Assembly (NCBI GenBank): GCA_030529305.1
Contig: JAUMXD010000010.1
Span: 1 to 28,193 of the forward strand
Length of the DNA stretch: 28,193 nt
Reading direction: 5' to 3'
Source: Allobrachymonas sp.
GTDB lineage: Bacteria; Pseudomonadota; Gammaproteobacteria; Burkholderiales; Burkholderiaceae
This document shows, in pieces, positions 18,966 to 27,946 of the stretch (position 1 is the stretch's first letter; each line of letters starts with the position of its first letter). The notes beneath the pieces were generated by a model. It did not search any database and was not told the DNA's origin. It saw only the letters and a program-made list of their open reading frames with translations. Made by a program: the position numbers and the translations under genes.

Positions 18966-19238
18966 TTATTTCTGTGCCATTTCGATGTTGATTGACAGGC
19001 CGGGGTCCAGCAAGTCTCTGAGAGGCACGCCCAAGGCATCGGCGATCTGCCCCATGATGTCAATCGAAACGGCACGCTCCTCCCGCTCCACCTCGCCGAT
19101 ATAGGTGCGGCTCAGGCCAGCATCAGCGGCCAGTGACTCTTGCGACACCTCGCGCAAACGGCGAATGCGCCGAACATTGCGGGCAAACACGGCTCTGGCT
19201 GGGTGTGATCCACGCATTTTTTCCATGCGCTCAAGCAT
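18966..19238 (-). CDS. XRE-family helix-turn-helix regulator
   Basis: A small 90-residue DNA-binding protein made almost entirely of one Cro/CI-type HTH domain. The fold spans about residues 18-77: NVRRIRRLREVSQESLAADA, then the turn and recognition helix GLSRTYIGEVERE (41-53), then SIDIMGQIADALGVPLRDLL. No sensor or peptidase domain follows. The first ATG (19238) is used, but ATGs at 19226 and 19217 would also keep the HTH and no ribosome site decides between them. It is divergent from the AT-rich membrane-protein gene, with inverted repeats in the shared 128-base spacer, so it probably controls that pair. Solo XRE proteins like this are common in defence and prophage loci. Confidence 0.88.
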   Translation of the reverse strand: MLERMEKMRGSHPARAVFARNVRRIRRLREVSQESLAADAGLSRTYIGEVEREERAVSIDIMGQIADALGVPLRDLLDPGLSINIEMAQK

Positions 19239-19279
19239 GGTCTTGCAGCAGCGCCATGTAAACCTTGTATCATTGTCTT

Positions 19280-19322
19280 TATGATGTCTATCGTTGGCTT
19301 TTATTCAATGATAAACATCATA
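19280..19322. promoter_or_regulatory. Candidate operator between the divergent genes
   Basis: TATGATGT (19280-19287) and ACATCATA (19315-19322) form a perfect 8-base inverted repeat, 27 bases apart. A second, overlapping dyad is ATGAT-AAAC-ATCAT (19308-19321). They lie between the XRE gene and the membrane-protein gene, and are a likely binding site for the XRE protein. Confidence 0.45.
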
Positions 19323-19366
19323 TAGATAACAAAGCCTGTCTGAAGATAATGATAGAAGGAAGGCGC

Positions 19367-20089
19367 ATGAATCTTGTTTCATTTTTCGTGTTTTTGTTGT
19401 TTGCTTTTATTGTTTGGTTTTGTGTTTTGTATGTATTTTCCAGGAAAAACAATTTGCCTGTTAAAGATTTGTTTTCCTTGTTTTTTGCAAGGTTTCCTTT
19501 TGGATGGGGTGTTTGTATTTTGGTTGCAGGCTTCGTTTCGATTGCCGTGGCGGTGGGGGCAAATGAGCTTTTGACTGGTTTGTATTGCGCCCTGGTTTTA
19601 TTGCTTTTTCTTCCTGTGATCCGGGTTTTGTCAGCCATCTCGAACGGTTTGAAAGCAGGGCGGATGATGAAGGAAGGACTGTTTTCCAAGCTTGTTGATG
19701 TGGATTATTTTCATGTCTCTGAAAACGGCATTGCCTTGAGTGTCAGAAGGTCAAAAATTTGCCTGGCCATTTATGAGTCCGATGAAAAAATTCATTTCAA
19801 AAACTTTTCCATCGAATCTGTCAGGAATGTCAAGGCTGTTCAAGAGGGGCATGAAGAAGTGAAGGTGTATGGAGGAAAGGCTCCATTGAGTGCAGGGATT
19901 GATGATTTGAAGTCTTGCCTGGAGAGTAATGAAAAAACAGGCCTGTTCTTGTATTTGGACGATATTGTTTTTTCAGTTGTCTGTATTCCAATGCCTTTTG
20001 ATGCTGCGCAAAAATGGCTGGTGTTGATGGAGAGATTCTTGAGCGGCAACCTCGAGTCACGCTCGACTCCTTTCACGCTCAATACATGA
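19367..20089 (+). CDS. Unrecognised three-span membrane protein, AT-rich gene
   Basis: I do not recognise this family. The 240-residue protein has hydrophobic spans at about 3-24, 46-64 and 68-88. A soluble domain of about 130 residues follows (about 108-235), rich in short strands (YFHVSENGIALS, CLAIYES, KIHFKNFSIESVRNV) and ending in a helix AQKWLVLMERFL. That strand-rich barrel plus C-terminal helix resembles pleckstrin-homology-like domains, which is speculation. AAGGAAGG precedes the ATG at 19367. Base composition differs sharply from neighbours: only 15 of 60 bases in 19381-19440 are G or C. This suggests horizontal acquisition. The gene is divergent from the XRE regulator. Confidence 0.8.
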   Translation: MNLVSFFVFLLFAFIVWFCVLYVFSRKNNLPVKDLFSLFFARFPFGWGVCILVAGFVSIAVAVGANELLTGLYCALVLLLFLPVIRVLSAISNGLKAGRMMKEGLFSKLVDVDYFHVSENGIALSVRRSKICLAIYESDEKIHFKNFSIESVRNVKAVQEGHEEVKVYGGKAPLSAGIDDLKSCLESNEKTGLFLYLDDIVFSVVCIPMPFDAAQKWLVLMERFLSGNLESRSTPFTLNT

Positions 20090-20245
20090 ATTTGAGAGCG
20101 ATGTATTGCCGCTTCATTTGTGATGGTTTTGTTGGCATGTGTTGTCAACAGAATTCCCGCGAAAGGTGGGGATAAATAGATAAATAAGGCTGATTTGGGG
20201 CATTGAGACGGTGGCGCATGAGCAATGCCATGCCTGCCATTGATG

Positions 20246-22981
20246 TCATTCTCTGCGCTTGCGTCTGAACCAGGCCTTTTCGATTTCTACCGCCACCCAC
20301 ACCACTGTGGCCAGCCCCAGGCAAAGCGCCAGTTCGCTCAGGCTGAGCGCTTGCGTTTTGAAAATCGGGTGCAAAAACGGCGCGTAGATGGTGGCCATTT
20401 GCAGGGCAAAGGTCAACGCCACTGCGCCCAGCAGCGGTGTGTTGCTGCGCAGCCCTTGCGTGAGCAGCGATTCGGTTTCCGACCGGATGGCCATGACGTG
20501 CGCCATTTGCCCAAGCGTCAAAGTGGTAAACACCATGGTTTGCCAGTGGGCGTGGTTGCTGCCGTTGCCGTGGTGGATGGCCCAGTACTGCAGGCCCAGG
20601 CAGCAAGCGGTCAGCAGCAGGCCAACCCAGATGATGTGCCAGCCCATGCCGTGGGCAAACAGGCTTTCTTTGGGGTGGCGCGGGGGGCGCTGCATGATGC
20701 CGCGCTCGGCTGGTTCGGCCGCCAGCGCCAGACCGGGCAGGCCGTCGGTGACGAGGTTGACCCACAAGATGTGAATGGGCAGCAGGGGCATGGGCAGGCC
20801 CAGCAGCGGGGCAATGGCCAGCGTCATGACCTCGGCGGAGTTGCCAGTCATGGCGTAGCGCACGAATTTGCGGATGTTGTCGTAGATGCGGCGGCCTTCG
20901 CGCACAGCGGCAACGATGGTGGCAAAGTTGTCGTCCAGCAGCACCAGGCTTGAGGCTTCGCGCGCCACATCGGTGCCGCCGCGGCCCATGGCCACGCCAA
21001 TGTCGGCTTGCTTGAGGGCAGGGGCGTCGTTCACGCCATCGCCCGTCATGGCAACGAATTGGCCGTGCGATTGCAGGGCTTGCACGATGCGGATTTTTTG
21101 TGCGGGGTCCACACGGGCGTAAACGTGCACGTCCAGCACGCGGGCCTGGAGTTCGGCTTCGCTCATGTCGGCGAGCATGGCACCGGTGAGCACGGTTTCG
21201 TTGGCGTGTTGGGCTATGCCCAGGCGCTGCGCAATGGCCAGCGCCGTGGCGGGGTGGTCGCCCGTGATCATGACGGTGCGTATGCCCGCGCTGATGCATT
21301 CGCGCACGGAAACCGCGGCTTCGGCGCGCGGCGGGTCGATCAGGCCGATCAGGCCGATGAAGCCGAGTTCGGTTTCAATGGCATCAACTGCAGCGGCGGG
21401 GGCATCGGTTTCTGTGTTGGCCAACGCCGGGGCAGCCGTGTTGTTTGACCCCGTGTGTGGCAATTGCGGCCACAGGCGGCTGGCAAAGGCCAGCACCCGC
21501 ATGCCCTGTGCGGCCAGGCGGTTGGCCTCGTCCAGCACGGCTTGCTTATCCAGCGCTTGCGGGCCGTTGATTGACCAGCTGTGGCTGCAGCACGGCAGCA
21601 CGCTTTCGGGGGCGCCTTTGGTCAGGGCTTCGAACTGGCTGCCGCTGCGGTGAAAGGTGCTCATGCGCTTGCGCTCGGAATCGAAGGGCAGCTCGTCAAT
21701 GCGCGGGGTGTCTTCCTCAAGTGCGGGCTTGACCAAATCGGCACGCGCAGCCACGGCGGCCAAGGCGGTTTCGGTGGGGTCGCCTTGCCAGATGATTTTT
21801 TCCTCGTCATCGCTGACGTTGCTGGATGTGGCGTCGTTGCACAGGGCGGCGGCACGCAGCAGCTGCATGTGGTTGGGCGTGGGGGCGCTGTTGTGGGCGT
21901 GTATGTCTTGAATGGGCCAAGCTTGGCCGCAGGCCCAGACCAGCTCGGCATGCATGCGGTTTTGCGTGAGGGTGCCGGTTTTGTCCGAACAGATGGTGCT
22001 GACCGAACCCAGCGTTTCTACCGCGGGCAGGCGGCGAATCAGCGCCTTGAAATCGGCCATGCGGCGTGCGCCCAGCGCCAGCAGCACGGTCACAACGGCG
22101 GGCAGCGCCTCGGGTATGGCGGCAACGGCCAGGCTGATGGCCGTGAGCAGCATGTGCAGCAGCCCTTCGCCGCGCAGCAAACCCATGCCCAACAGGCCCG
22201 CGCAAACCACCAGCACCACCGCAGAAAGCTGGCGGCTGAAGCGGGCCAGGCGTTGCTGCAGGGGTGTGCTGCGCTCCAGCGCATCGTTCATGAGGTTGGC
22301 CACCTTGCCCAGCTCGGTTTGCATGCCGGTGGCAACGGCAATGCCGCGCGCGCGGCCGTTGGTGATGGTGGTGCCCTTGAAGACCATATTGATGCGATCG
22401 CCCAGGGCCAAGGGGCCGCTGGCCAGCGTGGCGGTGTTTTTTTCAACCGTGACCGATTCGCCAGTGAGGGCCGATTCATCCACCTTGAGCTGCGCGGCTT
22501 CCAGCAGGCGCAAGTCGGCGGGTACCTGGTTGCCGGCTTCCAGCAGCACGATGTCGCCAGGCACCAGTTCGCTGGCGGCAATGGTTTGGGGCTGCCCGTC
22601 GCGCAGCACTTGCGTGCGCGATGCGGCCAATTGGCGCAAGGCGGCAATGGCCTGGTCGGCCCGGCGCGCTTGCGTAAAGCCGATGGCAGCGTTGAGTGCA
22701 ACGATGGTGAGGATGACCAGGGTATCCGTCATCTCGCCCAGCAGGCCGGAAATCAGGGCTGCGGCCAGCAGGATCAGGATCATGAAGTCTTTGAACTGAT
22801 CCAGCAGCAGCTCGAATGTGGATCGTGTTTCGCGCGCGGCCAAAGTATTGGGGCCGCAGGCTTGCAGGCGCTGGCTGGCTTCTTGGCTGCTTAAACCAAG
22901 GGCTGCGTCGCTTTGCTGTGTGCTCAGCACGGTGGTGGTGTCGCTGCTATGCCAATCGATCACAGGGGGTGTTTGCGACAT
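20246..22981 (-). CDS. P2A-type cation-transporting ATPase (probable Ca2+ exporter)
   Basis: P-type ATPase that probably pumps Ca2+ out of the cytoplasm. The 911-residue protein has the actuator motif DESALTGES, the phosphorylation motif DKTGTLTQN with Asp333, and the hinge [17 protein letters not shown]. Calcium-site residues of SERCA are conserved: Glu291 in IPEALP (42 residues before Asp333, the same spacing as Glu309-Asp351 in SERCA), the pair in GNSAEV of span 5, and N, T and D in [10 protein letters not shown] of span 6. Ten spans are expected. A low-complexity loop with [10 protein letters not shown] sits before the phosphorylation domain's second half. ATG 22981 follows AGGA by 10 bases; an upstream GTG at 23002 is less likely. 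Confidence 0.93.
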   Translation of the reverse strand: MSQTPPVIDWHSSDTTTVLSTQQSDAALGLSSQEASQRLQACGPNTLAARETRSTFELLLDQFKDFMILILLAAALISGLLGEMTDTLVILTIVALNAAIGFTQARRADQAIAALRQLAASRTQVLRDGQPQTIAASELVPGDIVLLEAGNQVPADLRLLEAAQLKVDESALTGESVTVEKNTATLASGPLALGDRINMVFKGTTITNGRARGIAVATGMQTELGKVANLMNDALERSTPLQQRLARFSRQLSAVVLVVCAGLLGMGLLRGEGLLHMLLTAISLAVAAIPEALPAVVTVLLALGARRMADFKALIRRLPAVETLGSVSTICSDKTGTLTQNRMHAELVWACGQAWPIQDIHAHNSAPTPNHMQLLRAAALCNDATSSNVSDDEEKIIWQGDPTETALAAVAARADLVKPALEEDTPRIDELPFDSERKRMSTFHRSGSQFEALTKGAPESVLPCCSHSWSINGPQALDKQAVLDEANRLAAQGMRVLAFASRLWPQLPHTGSNNTAAPALANTETDAPAAAVDAIETELGFIGLIGLIDPPRAEAAVSVRECISAGIRTVMITGDHPATALAIAQRLGIAQHANETVLTGAMLADMSEAELQARVLDVHVYARVDPAQKIRIVQALQSHGQFVAMTGDGVNDAPALKQADIGVAMGRGGTDVAREASSLVLLDDNFATIVAAVREGRRIYDNIRKFVRYAMTGNSAEVMTLAIAPLLGLPMPLLPIHILWVNLVTDGLPGLALAAEPAERGIMQRPPRHPKESLFAHGMGWHIIWVGLLLTACCLGLQYWAIHHGNGSNHAHWQTMVFTTLTLGQMAHVMAIRSETESLLTQGLRSNTPLLGAVALTFALQMATIYAPFLHPIFKTQALSLSELALCLGLATVVWVAVEIEKAWFRRKRRE

Positions 22982-23143
22982 CTTCAATGCGTCCTTATGC
23001 ACAAGGTTTTTGTACAGTGACCGCTTGCCGTTGCAGGGGCCGCAGCAGCGCGTTTTTTGCCAGCGGTTTGCTGCATGGCATTATGGCCCACGGGTTTTTG
23101 GGTAAGGGCGCAGGCCCCGTGCGGCTTGGCCTGGCGGCGGTGC

Positions 23144-23149
23144 GACAAT
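23144..23149 (+). promoter_or_regulatory. Candidate extended -10 box of trpF
   Basis: TGCGACAAT (23141-23149) has a TGn extension before a GACAAT hexamer, ending 7 bases before the trpF ATG. A start 6-8 bases downstream would fall at the ATG itself, so the message may be leaderless. This agrees with the lack of a ribosome site. Confidence 0.4.
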
Positions 23150-23156
23150 CGCGGCC

Positions 23157-23918
23157 ATGTTGCCCGATCACGCATCCCACCACGCTTTCAACTTTTCGGC
23201 CCAAGCTTGCAGCCGCACCCGCATCAAGATGTGCGGCATGACGCGTGCGCAAGATGTGGATGCGGCGGTGGAAGCGGGCGTGGATGCCTTGGGCTTTGTG
23301 CTGTACGCCCCCAGCCCGCGTGCGGTAACGGTGGCGCAGGCGGCCCAGTTGGCGCGGCGCTTGCCGCCAGGCGTAACGCCTGTGCTGCTGTTTGTGAATG
23401 CCACGGATGATTTGCTGGCCGAAGCGCGCGATGCGCTGCCGCATGCGGTGTGGCAATTTCATGGTGACGAAACGCCGCAGCGCTGCTTGCAAGCCACGGG
23501 GCAGGGCGCACGGGCGTTTTGGCGGGCGGCGCACATTCCGCTGGCGGCGCAAGCAGGGGTGCCCGCATTTGACTTGCTACAATTTTGCGATTCTTATTCT
23601 CGTGCCCAGGCCATTTTGCTGGATGCGCAAGTTGCAGGCTATGGCGGGGGCGGCAAGGTATTCGATTGGTCACAGCTTTCAACAAACGTCGACGCTCACC
23701 TCGTCTTGAGTGGTGGGTTGACGCCTGCAAACGTGGGCGATGGCATCGCTTGCCTGTGCGGGCGGGGGCGTTCTTTGGCCGTTGATGTCTGCTCGGGCGT
23801 TGAGCAGAGCAAAGGCATCAAAGACGCCGCCAAGATTCGCGCCTTCGTTGCCGCGGTGCGCGCGGCAGATGCTGCAATCGCTGCGTCTGCTGCGCCGGTT
23901 TCATCCGACCGCAACTGA
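23157..23918 (+). CDS. trpF: Phosphoribosylanthranilate isomerase
   Basis: Converts N-(5'-phosphoribosyl)anthranilate to the 1-deoxyribulose form in tryptophan synthesis (Amadori rearrangement in a TIM barrel). The general base Cys26 is in IKMCGMT and the general acid Asp210 in AVDVCSGVE. The phosphate loop reads GYGGGGKVFDW near 161 and LSGGLTPANV near 184, and QFHGDE near 100 is typical. The 253-residue form starts at ATG 23157 and has a 20-residue N-terminal extension before the first strand. No ribosome site is visible. trpF is often preceded by truA in this order of bacteria; here a divergent Ca2+-ATPase gene is upstream. Confidence 0.96.
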   Translation: MLPDHASHHAFNFSAQACSRTRIKMCGMTRAQDVDAAVEAGVDALGFVLYAPSPRAVTVAQAAQLARRLPPGVTPVLLFVNATDDLLAEARDALPHAVWQFHGDETPQRCLQATGQGARAFWRAAHIPLAAQAGVPAFDLLQFCDSYSRAQAILLDAQVAGYGGGGKVFDWSQLSTNVDAHLVLSGGLTPANVGDGIACLCGRGRSLAVDVCSGVEQSKGIKDAAKIRAFVAAVRAADAAIAASAAPVSSDRN

Positions 23919-24126
23919 TTTCTCCCCTTTTTGATTCGATTCCTTTTTGCACAGCGCTGCCATGCAGCAGCCTGCGCTGTTCGCTGTTGATTGGCCGCTA
24001 TTGACTTGACGGGCGACGGAGCGAGCAGTGCGGCTCAAGTCTTGGCCTGTTTGCTTCGCTCGTATCCGCAAGCGAGTGGGCGATTGTTTCTGGCGCACTG
24101 TGCAAGCGCATTGAGAAAGAACCCCT
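23919..24126. other. Spacer between trpF and trpB
   Basis: No gene. An inverted repeat, ACAGCGC (23951-23957) with GCGCTGT (23974-23980), overlaps an inner hairpin GCTGC-CAT-GCAGC (23956-23968). No T run or tryptophan-rich leader peptide accompanies it, so attenuation is not supported. Confidence 0.4.
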
Positions 24127-25416
24127 ATGCCAAGCTACACCCAACCCGATGCCCAGGGCCACTTCGGCCCCTATGGCGGCGCCTTCATTTCCGAAACGCT
24201 GACGCTGGCGATTGAAGAGCTCAAGGCCGCCTACGCCCGCTACCAGCACGATGCCGATTTCATCGCCGAGTTCAAGCGCGAGCTGGCGCATTATGTGGGC
24301 CGCCCCTCGCCCGTGTATCACGCCGCGCGCACCAGCCGCGAGCTGGGTGGCGCGCAGATTTACCTGAAGCGCGAAGACCTGAACCACACCGGCGCGCACA
24401 AGATCAACAATGTGATCGGCCAGGCCATGCTGGCGCGGCGCATGGGCAAGCCGCGCATCATTGCCGAAACCGGCGCGGGCCAGCACGGCGTGGCCACGGC
24501 CACCATCTGCGCGCGCTACGGGCTGGAGTGCGTGATCTACATGGGCGCGGAAGACGTCAAGCGCCAGTCCCCCAACGTCTATCGCATGAAGCTGCTGGGC
24601 GCGACCGTGGTGCCTGTGGAAAGTGGCAGCAAAACCCTCAAAGACGCGCTGAACGAGGCCATGCGTGATTGGGTCACCAATGTGGACAACACCTTCTACA
24701 TCATCGGCACCGTGGCCGGGCCGCACCCTTACCCGATGATGGTGCGTGATTTTCAAAGCGTGATCGGGCAGGAATGTTTGCAGCAAATGCCCGAGCTGCT
24801 GGCCGCGCAAAACATGGCGGCCCAGCAACCGGATGCCGTAATCGCCTGCGTGGGCGGCGGCAGCAATGCGATGGGCATTTTTTACCCTTACATCCCGCAC
24901 GAAAACGTGCGCCTGATCGGCGTAGAAGCAGCAGGCCAGGGGCTGGAAAGCGACAAGCACGCTGCCAGCCTGCAAAAGGGCAGGCCGGGCGTGCTGCACG
25001 GCAACCGCACCTACGTGCTGCAAAACGCCCAGGGCCAGATCACCGAAACGCACAGCATCAGCGCCGGGCTGGATTACCCCGGCGTGGGCCCCGAGCACGC
25101 TTGGCTCAAAGACACGGGCCGCGCCGAATACGTGGGCATTACCGATGCCGAGGCGCTGGCCGCCTTCCATCACCTGTGCCGCACCGAGGGCATCATCCCC
25201 GCGCTGGAATCCAGCCATGCCTTTGCTTATGCCCTCAAACTCGCGCCCACCATGCGGCCCGATCAGAGCATTCTCGTGTGCCTGTCTGGTCGGGGCGATA
25301 AAGACATTGGCACCGTGGCCGATCTGGACGGGGTGGACTTTTACGACCGCCCCTCCATGCGCGGGCATGTGGTCAAGGGTGCGCAGGCATCTCCGGCAGG
25401 CCGAGCAACGTCATGA
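24127..25416 (+). CDS. trpB: Tryptophan synthase beta subunit
   Basis: PLP enzyme that joins indole and serine into tryptophan, working in the alpha2-beta2 complex with TrpA. Lys92 in [11 protein letters not shown] is the Schiff-base lysine. [12 protein letters not shown] near 114 is the substrate loop, and the PLP-phosphate glycine loop [10 protein letters not shown] is near 242. The [11 protein letters not shown] and [10 protein letters not shown] blocks complete the core. The 429-residue protein is about 25-30 residues longer than many TrpB proteins, mostly in the C-terminal tail. AGAAAGA lies about 9 bases before the ATG. Its TGA overlaps the ATG of the esterase gene (25413-25416). Confidence 0.98.
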   Translation: MPSYTQPDAQGHFGPYGGAFISETLTLAIEELKAAYARYQHDADFIAEFKRELAHYVGRPSPVYHAARTSRELGGAQIYLKREDLNHTGAHKINNVIGQAMLARRMGKPRIIAETGAGQHGVATATICARYGLECVIYMGAEDVKRQSPNVYRMKLLGATVVPVESGSKTLKDALNEAMRDWVTNVDNTFYIIGTVAGPHPYPMMVRDFQSVIGQECLQQMPELLAAQNMAAQQPDAVIACVGGGSNAMGIFYPYIPHENVRLIGVEAAGQGLESDKHAASLQKGRPGVLHGNRTYVLQNAQGQITETHSISAGLDYPGVGPEHAWLKDTGRAEYVGITDAEALAAFHHLCRTEGIIPALESSHAFAYALKLAPTMRPDQSILVCLSGRGDKDIGTVADLDGVDFYDRPSMRGHVVKGAQASPAGRATS

Positions 25417-26096
25417 AAGCTGTGTACCTGCAAGCCTGCGCGTGGCGGCATCAAGCCAAGCGCTTCAGGCTATGGGCCGTAGCCCTGTGTCTGGGTTGCT
25501 TGTTGGCTTTGGGCGCTTGTTCCAAAATGGGGCGCAAGGCTCAGCCCGTGCCTGCAGGCAGCACGGTGCTGGCGCTGGGTGATTCGCTCACCTACGGTAC
25601 GGGTGCTGCGCCCGATGCGGCTTACCCCACGGTTCTGGCGGGCTTGACGGGGTGGCAGGTCATCAATGCTGGTGTGCCAGGCGATACATCGGCTCAGGCC
25701 TTGCAACGCCTGCCTGATTTGCTGGTGCAGCATCAACCCCGGCTGGTGATTGTGAGCATTGGCGGCAACGATTTTTTGCGCAAGCTGCCCGAAGATGAAA
25801 CGCGTGCCCACATCAAAAACATTTGCCAGCACGCGCAAAAAAGCGGTGCGCAGGTGCTGTTGGTGGCCGTGCCCCAGCCCAGTATCACGGCGGCTTTGGG
25901 GCAGTTGAGCGATCACCCCCTGTATGCCGATCTGGCCGACGAATTGAAGCTGCCCTTGCAGCGTGGCGGTTGGAGCGAGGTACTGGCCGATGCCGATTTG
26001 CGATCAGACGCCGTGCATGCCAATGCCCAAGGCTACGCCCGTTTTGCCCACAGCCTGCGCGATACGGCTGAAGCAATCGGTTTGCTGAAAAAGTAA
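25413..26096 (+). CDS. SGNH/GDSL hydrolase lipoprotein, TesA-like
   Basis: A lipase/esterase of the SGNH family, similar to the arylesterase/thioesterase/lysophospholipase I type. All four blocks are seen: Ser58 in [10 protein letters not shown], Gly90 in AGVPGDTS, Asn119 in IGGNDF, and Asp199-His202 in [11 protein letters not shown]. The 227-residue protein starts with an unusually long basic region (22 residues), then a hydrophobic core and a lipobox LALGAC with Cys36, so it is probably membrane-anchored in the periplasm. Many TesA proteins are soluble with an ordinary signal peptide. The ATG overlaps the trpB stop (ATGA), so translation is likely coupled to trpB. Confidence 0.92.
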   Translation: MKAVYLQACAWRHQAKRFRLWAVALCLGCLLALGACSKMGRKAQPVPAGSTVLALGDSLTYGTGAAPDAAYPTVLAGLTGWQVINAGVPGDTSAQALQRLPDLLVQHQPRLVIVSIGGNDFLRKLPEDETRAHIKNICQHAQKSGAQVLLVAVPQPSITAALGQLSDHPLYADLADELKLPLQRGGWSEVLADADLRSDAVHANAQGYARFAHSLRDTAEAIGLLKK

Positions 26097-26175
26097 GTCA
26101 TTTGTCAGAGCCTGACCAATGGCTTGAACAGCGAAAAATGCTGTTTAGGGGCGGCAAACAACTGCATGCATCTTT

Positions 26176-26181
26176 TACAAT
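26176..26181 (+). promoter_or_regulatory. Candidate -10 box for the OmpA-domain gene
   Basis: TACAAT lies about 100 bases before the OmpA-domain start, in the 184-base spacer. No good -35 match is 16-18 bases upstream, so the call is weak. Confidence 0.25.
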
Positions 26182-26280
26182 ATGCCCATTTGGCTGGCGT
26201 TGGAGGAGGTGCCTTGTTGCACAGACATGCAGCGCTCGGCTACCAAACACTGTTTCAACAAAAATCTGGGGGGATTTGAT

Positions 26281-26895
26281 ATGTCGAATGAGGACAATGA
26301 CCGCGAACGCGATGGCATGGGCGTAGCCCTTCCAGTAGCTACAGCGGTCATCATCGCCGTTGCCACCACCTTGTTCACCGGGGTGGGCATGGTGCGCAAA
26401 AAGGCTGCCATGCAAGCTGCACCAACGGCTTCGGCTGCAGTGTCTGCCACAGCCGTGGCGGAGCAGGTAGCTTCTGCGCTGGAAAGCAAGGCTGCGCCGG
26501 TAGCGATGGCTGCTTCTGCTGTGGTTTCGGCTCCTGCCTCTGCGGCATCTGCCATGTCGGCCGACGATGCGCACGTGGAAGTGGTCGATGGCGTGGTGCG
26601 TTTCTATTTTGCCGTTGGCAAGTCTGACGTGGCCCCAGGTGCCAAAGAAGCCTTGGCTGAAGCCGTTGCTGCAGCTCAGGCGGGCAAGATACTGGTGATC
26701 AGCGGTTTTCATGACAGCACGGGCGGCGCGGCCCTGAACGCCGAGCTGGCCAAGAAACGCGCCTTTGCCGTGCGCGATGCTTTGATGGCCGAAGGCGTGG
26801 CTGAAAGCAGTATCACCCTGAAAAAGCCTGAAGCCATGCCCAACACCCAGGGCAGCGACCCCAACGCCCGCCGGGTGGACGTGGTGATTCAGTAA
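26281..26895 (+). CDS. OmpA-domain protein with N-terminal membrane anchor
   Basis: A 204-residue protein with a single hydrophobic span (14-37) after a short charged N-terminus, an Ala-rich flexible linker (42-95) and a C-terminal OmpA-like domain (100-204). That domain is the peptidoglycan-binding fold. FYFAVGKSDVAPGAKEAL, ISGFHDSTGGAALNAELAKKRAFAVRDAL-type helices and the ending ARRVDVVIQ are visible; the Asp in GFHDSTG and Arg of the LAKKRA helix match the diaminopimelate-binding positions. It probably tethers the inner membrane to the cell wall. Six G bases lie just before the ATG at 26281; an in-frame ATG at 26182 is possible but has weak support. A strong terminator follows. Confidence 0.87.
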   Translation: MSNEDNDRERDGMGVALPVATAVIIAVATTLFTGVGMVRKKAAMQAAPTASAAVSATAVAEQVASALESKAAPVAMAASAVVSAPASAASAMSADDAHVEVVDGVVRFYFAVGKSDVAPGAKEALAEAVAAAQAGKILVISGFHDSTGGAALNAELAKKRAFAVRDALMAEGVAESSITLKKPEAMPNTQGSDPNARRVDVVIQ

Positions 26896-26951
26896 AGCGC
26901 AGCGTCGGTTGCTTTAACTGGTGTGTGGCTTTAGCCCTTAAGCGAATCAGC

Positions 26952-26986
26952 AAACCCGGTCTGCAGGCCGGGTTTTCTTTTTTCAA
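26952..26986 (+). terminator. Rho-independent terminator after the OmpA-domain gene
   Basis: AAACCCGG (26952-26959) pairs with CCGGGTTT (26968-26975) around an 8-base loop and is followed by TTCTTTTTT. It lies between the OmpA-domain gene and trpA, so trpA needs a separate promoter in 26987-27124. Confidence 0.88.
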
Positions 26987-27124
26987 ACATTGGCTGGGCT
27001 AATATTTTTCGTGCCAAGTGGTTGCCCGTGGCGGCTACTTAAACAAGCAGTGCAGGCCTCGTATGCTTCGCCTTCTGCGCACCTTTGTTTCATCCCCAAC
27101 CCCATACTTGATGTCGTATTTGCC

Positions 27125-27946
27125 ATGAGCCGTATCGCCAGCACTTTTTCTCGCCTGCAGCAAGAGGGCCGCAAAGCCCTTATCCCTTATTTGATGGCGG
27201 GCTTTCCGCAGGCCAATAGCACCGTGGGCCTGATGCATGCGGCTGTAGACGCCGGGGCCGACGTGATTGAACTGGGCGTGCCCTTTGGCGACCCCATGGC
27301 CGACGGCCCGGTCATTCAGGCTGCGGGCGAGCGTGCCATTGCCAATGGCATCGACATGGCAGCGGTGTTGGCTGCTGTGCGCGAATTTCGTCAGCACGAC
27401 ACACAAACGCCCGTGGTGCTGATGGGCTATGCCAACTCGGTAGAAAGCTACGATGGACAGCGCAGCGCCCAAGCCTTTGTGCGCGATGCTTCCACAGCGG
27501 GCGTGGATGGCGTGCTCATCGTGGACTATCCGCCCGAAGAGAGCGCAGAATTCTCCGCCAGTTTGCGTGCTCACGGCATGGATCAGATTTTTCTGCTGGC
27601 TCCCACCTCAACCGAGGCGCGCATGCAGCAAGTGGCCCAGCTGGCCAGCGGCTTTGTGTATTACGTATCGCTCAAGGGCGTAACGGGTTCAGGCGCACCG
27701 GATCCGCAAGCCGTGGCGCGAGCCCTGGCGCGCATTCGCCAACACATCGGCATACCGGTCAGCGTAGGCTTTGGCATCCGTGATGCGGCCAGTGCGCAAG
27801 CTGTGGCGCAGCATGCCGATGCCGTGGTCATTGGCAGCAAGTTGCTGCAGTTGATGGAAGAGGTGCCAGAAAGTGCCGCGCCCGAGGCGGGCCAGGAGCG
27901 GGTGGCCGACTTCTTGCGCGGCATACGGGCAGCCTTGGATGCATGA
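27125..27946 (+). CDS. trpA: Tryptophan synthase alpha subunit
   Basis: Cleaves indole-3-glycerol phosphate to indole and glyceraldehyde-3-phosphate and passes indole to TrpB by an internal tunnel. Catalytic Glu49 and Asp60 lie in [15 protein letters not shown] at the same numbers as in E. coli. MAGFPQA near 24, [10 protein letters not shown] near 177 and [10 protein letters not shown] near 214 match other phosphate-binding blocks. The 273-residue form starts at ATG 27125. No ribosome site is evident, and upstream in-frame codons back to 26990 lie in a terminator-flanked spacer. Its stop overlaps an ATG of the helicase gene (ATGA, 27943-27946). Confidence 0.97.
   Translation: MSRIASTFSRLQQEGRKALIPYLMAGFPQANSTVGLMHAAVDAGADVIELGVPFGDPMADGPVIQAAGERAIANGIDMAAVLAAVREFRQHDTQTPVVLMGYANSVESYDGQRSAQAFVRDASTAGVDGVLIVDYPPEESAEFSASLRAHGMDQIFLLAPTSTEARMQQVAQLASGFVYYVSLKGVTGSGAPDPQAVARALARIRQHIGIPVSVGFGIRDAASAQAVAQHADAVVIGSKLLQLMEEVPESAAPEAGQERVADFLRGIRAALDA

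Noticed and set aside
20081..20107. Inverted repeat AATACAT with ATGTATT at the end of the accessory membrane-protein gene, as a terminator
   Set aside because: The stem is short and AT-rich, overlaps the stop codon, and has no T run.
23951..23980. Inverted repeat as a trp attenuator
   Set aside because: There is no T run after it and no short peptide rich in Trp codons before it.
26990..27124. A trp leader peptide before trpA
   Set aside because: The upstream in-frame stretch has scattered Trp codons but no ribosome site and no attenuator-like pair of hairpins.
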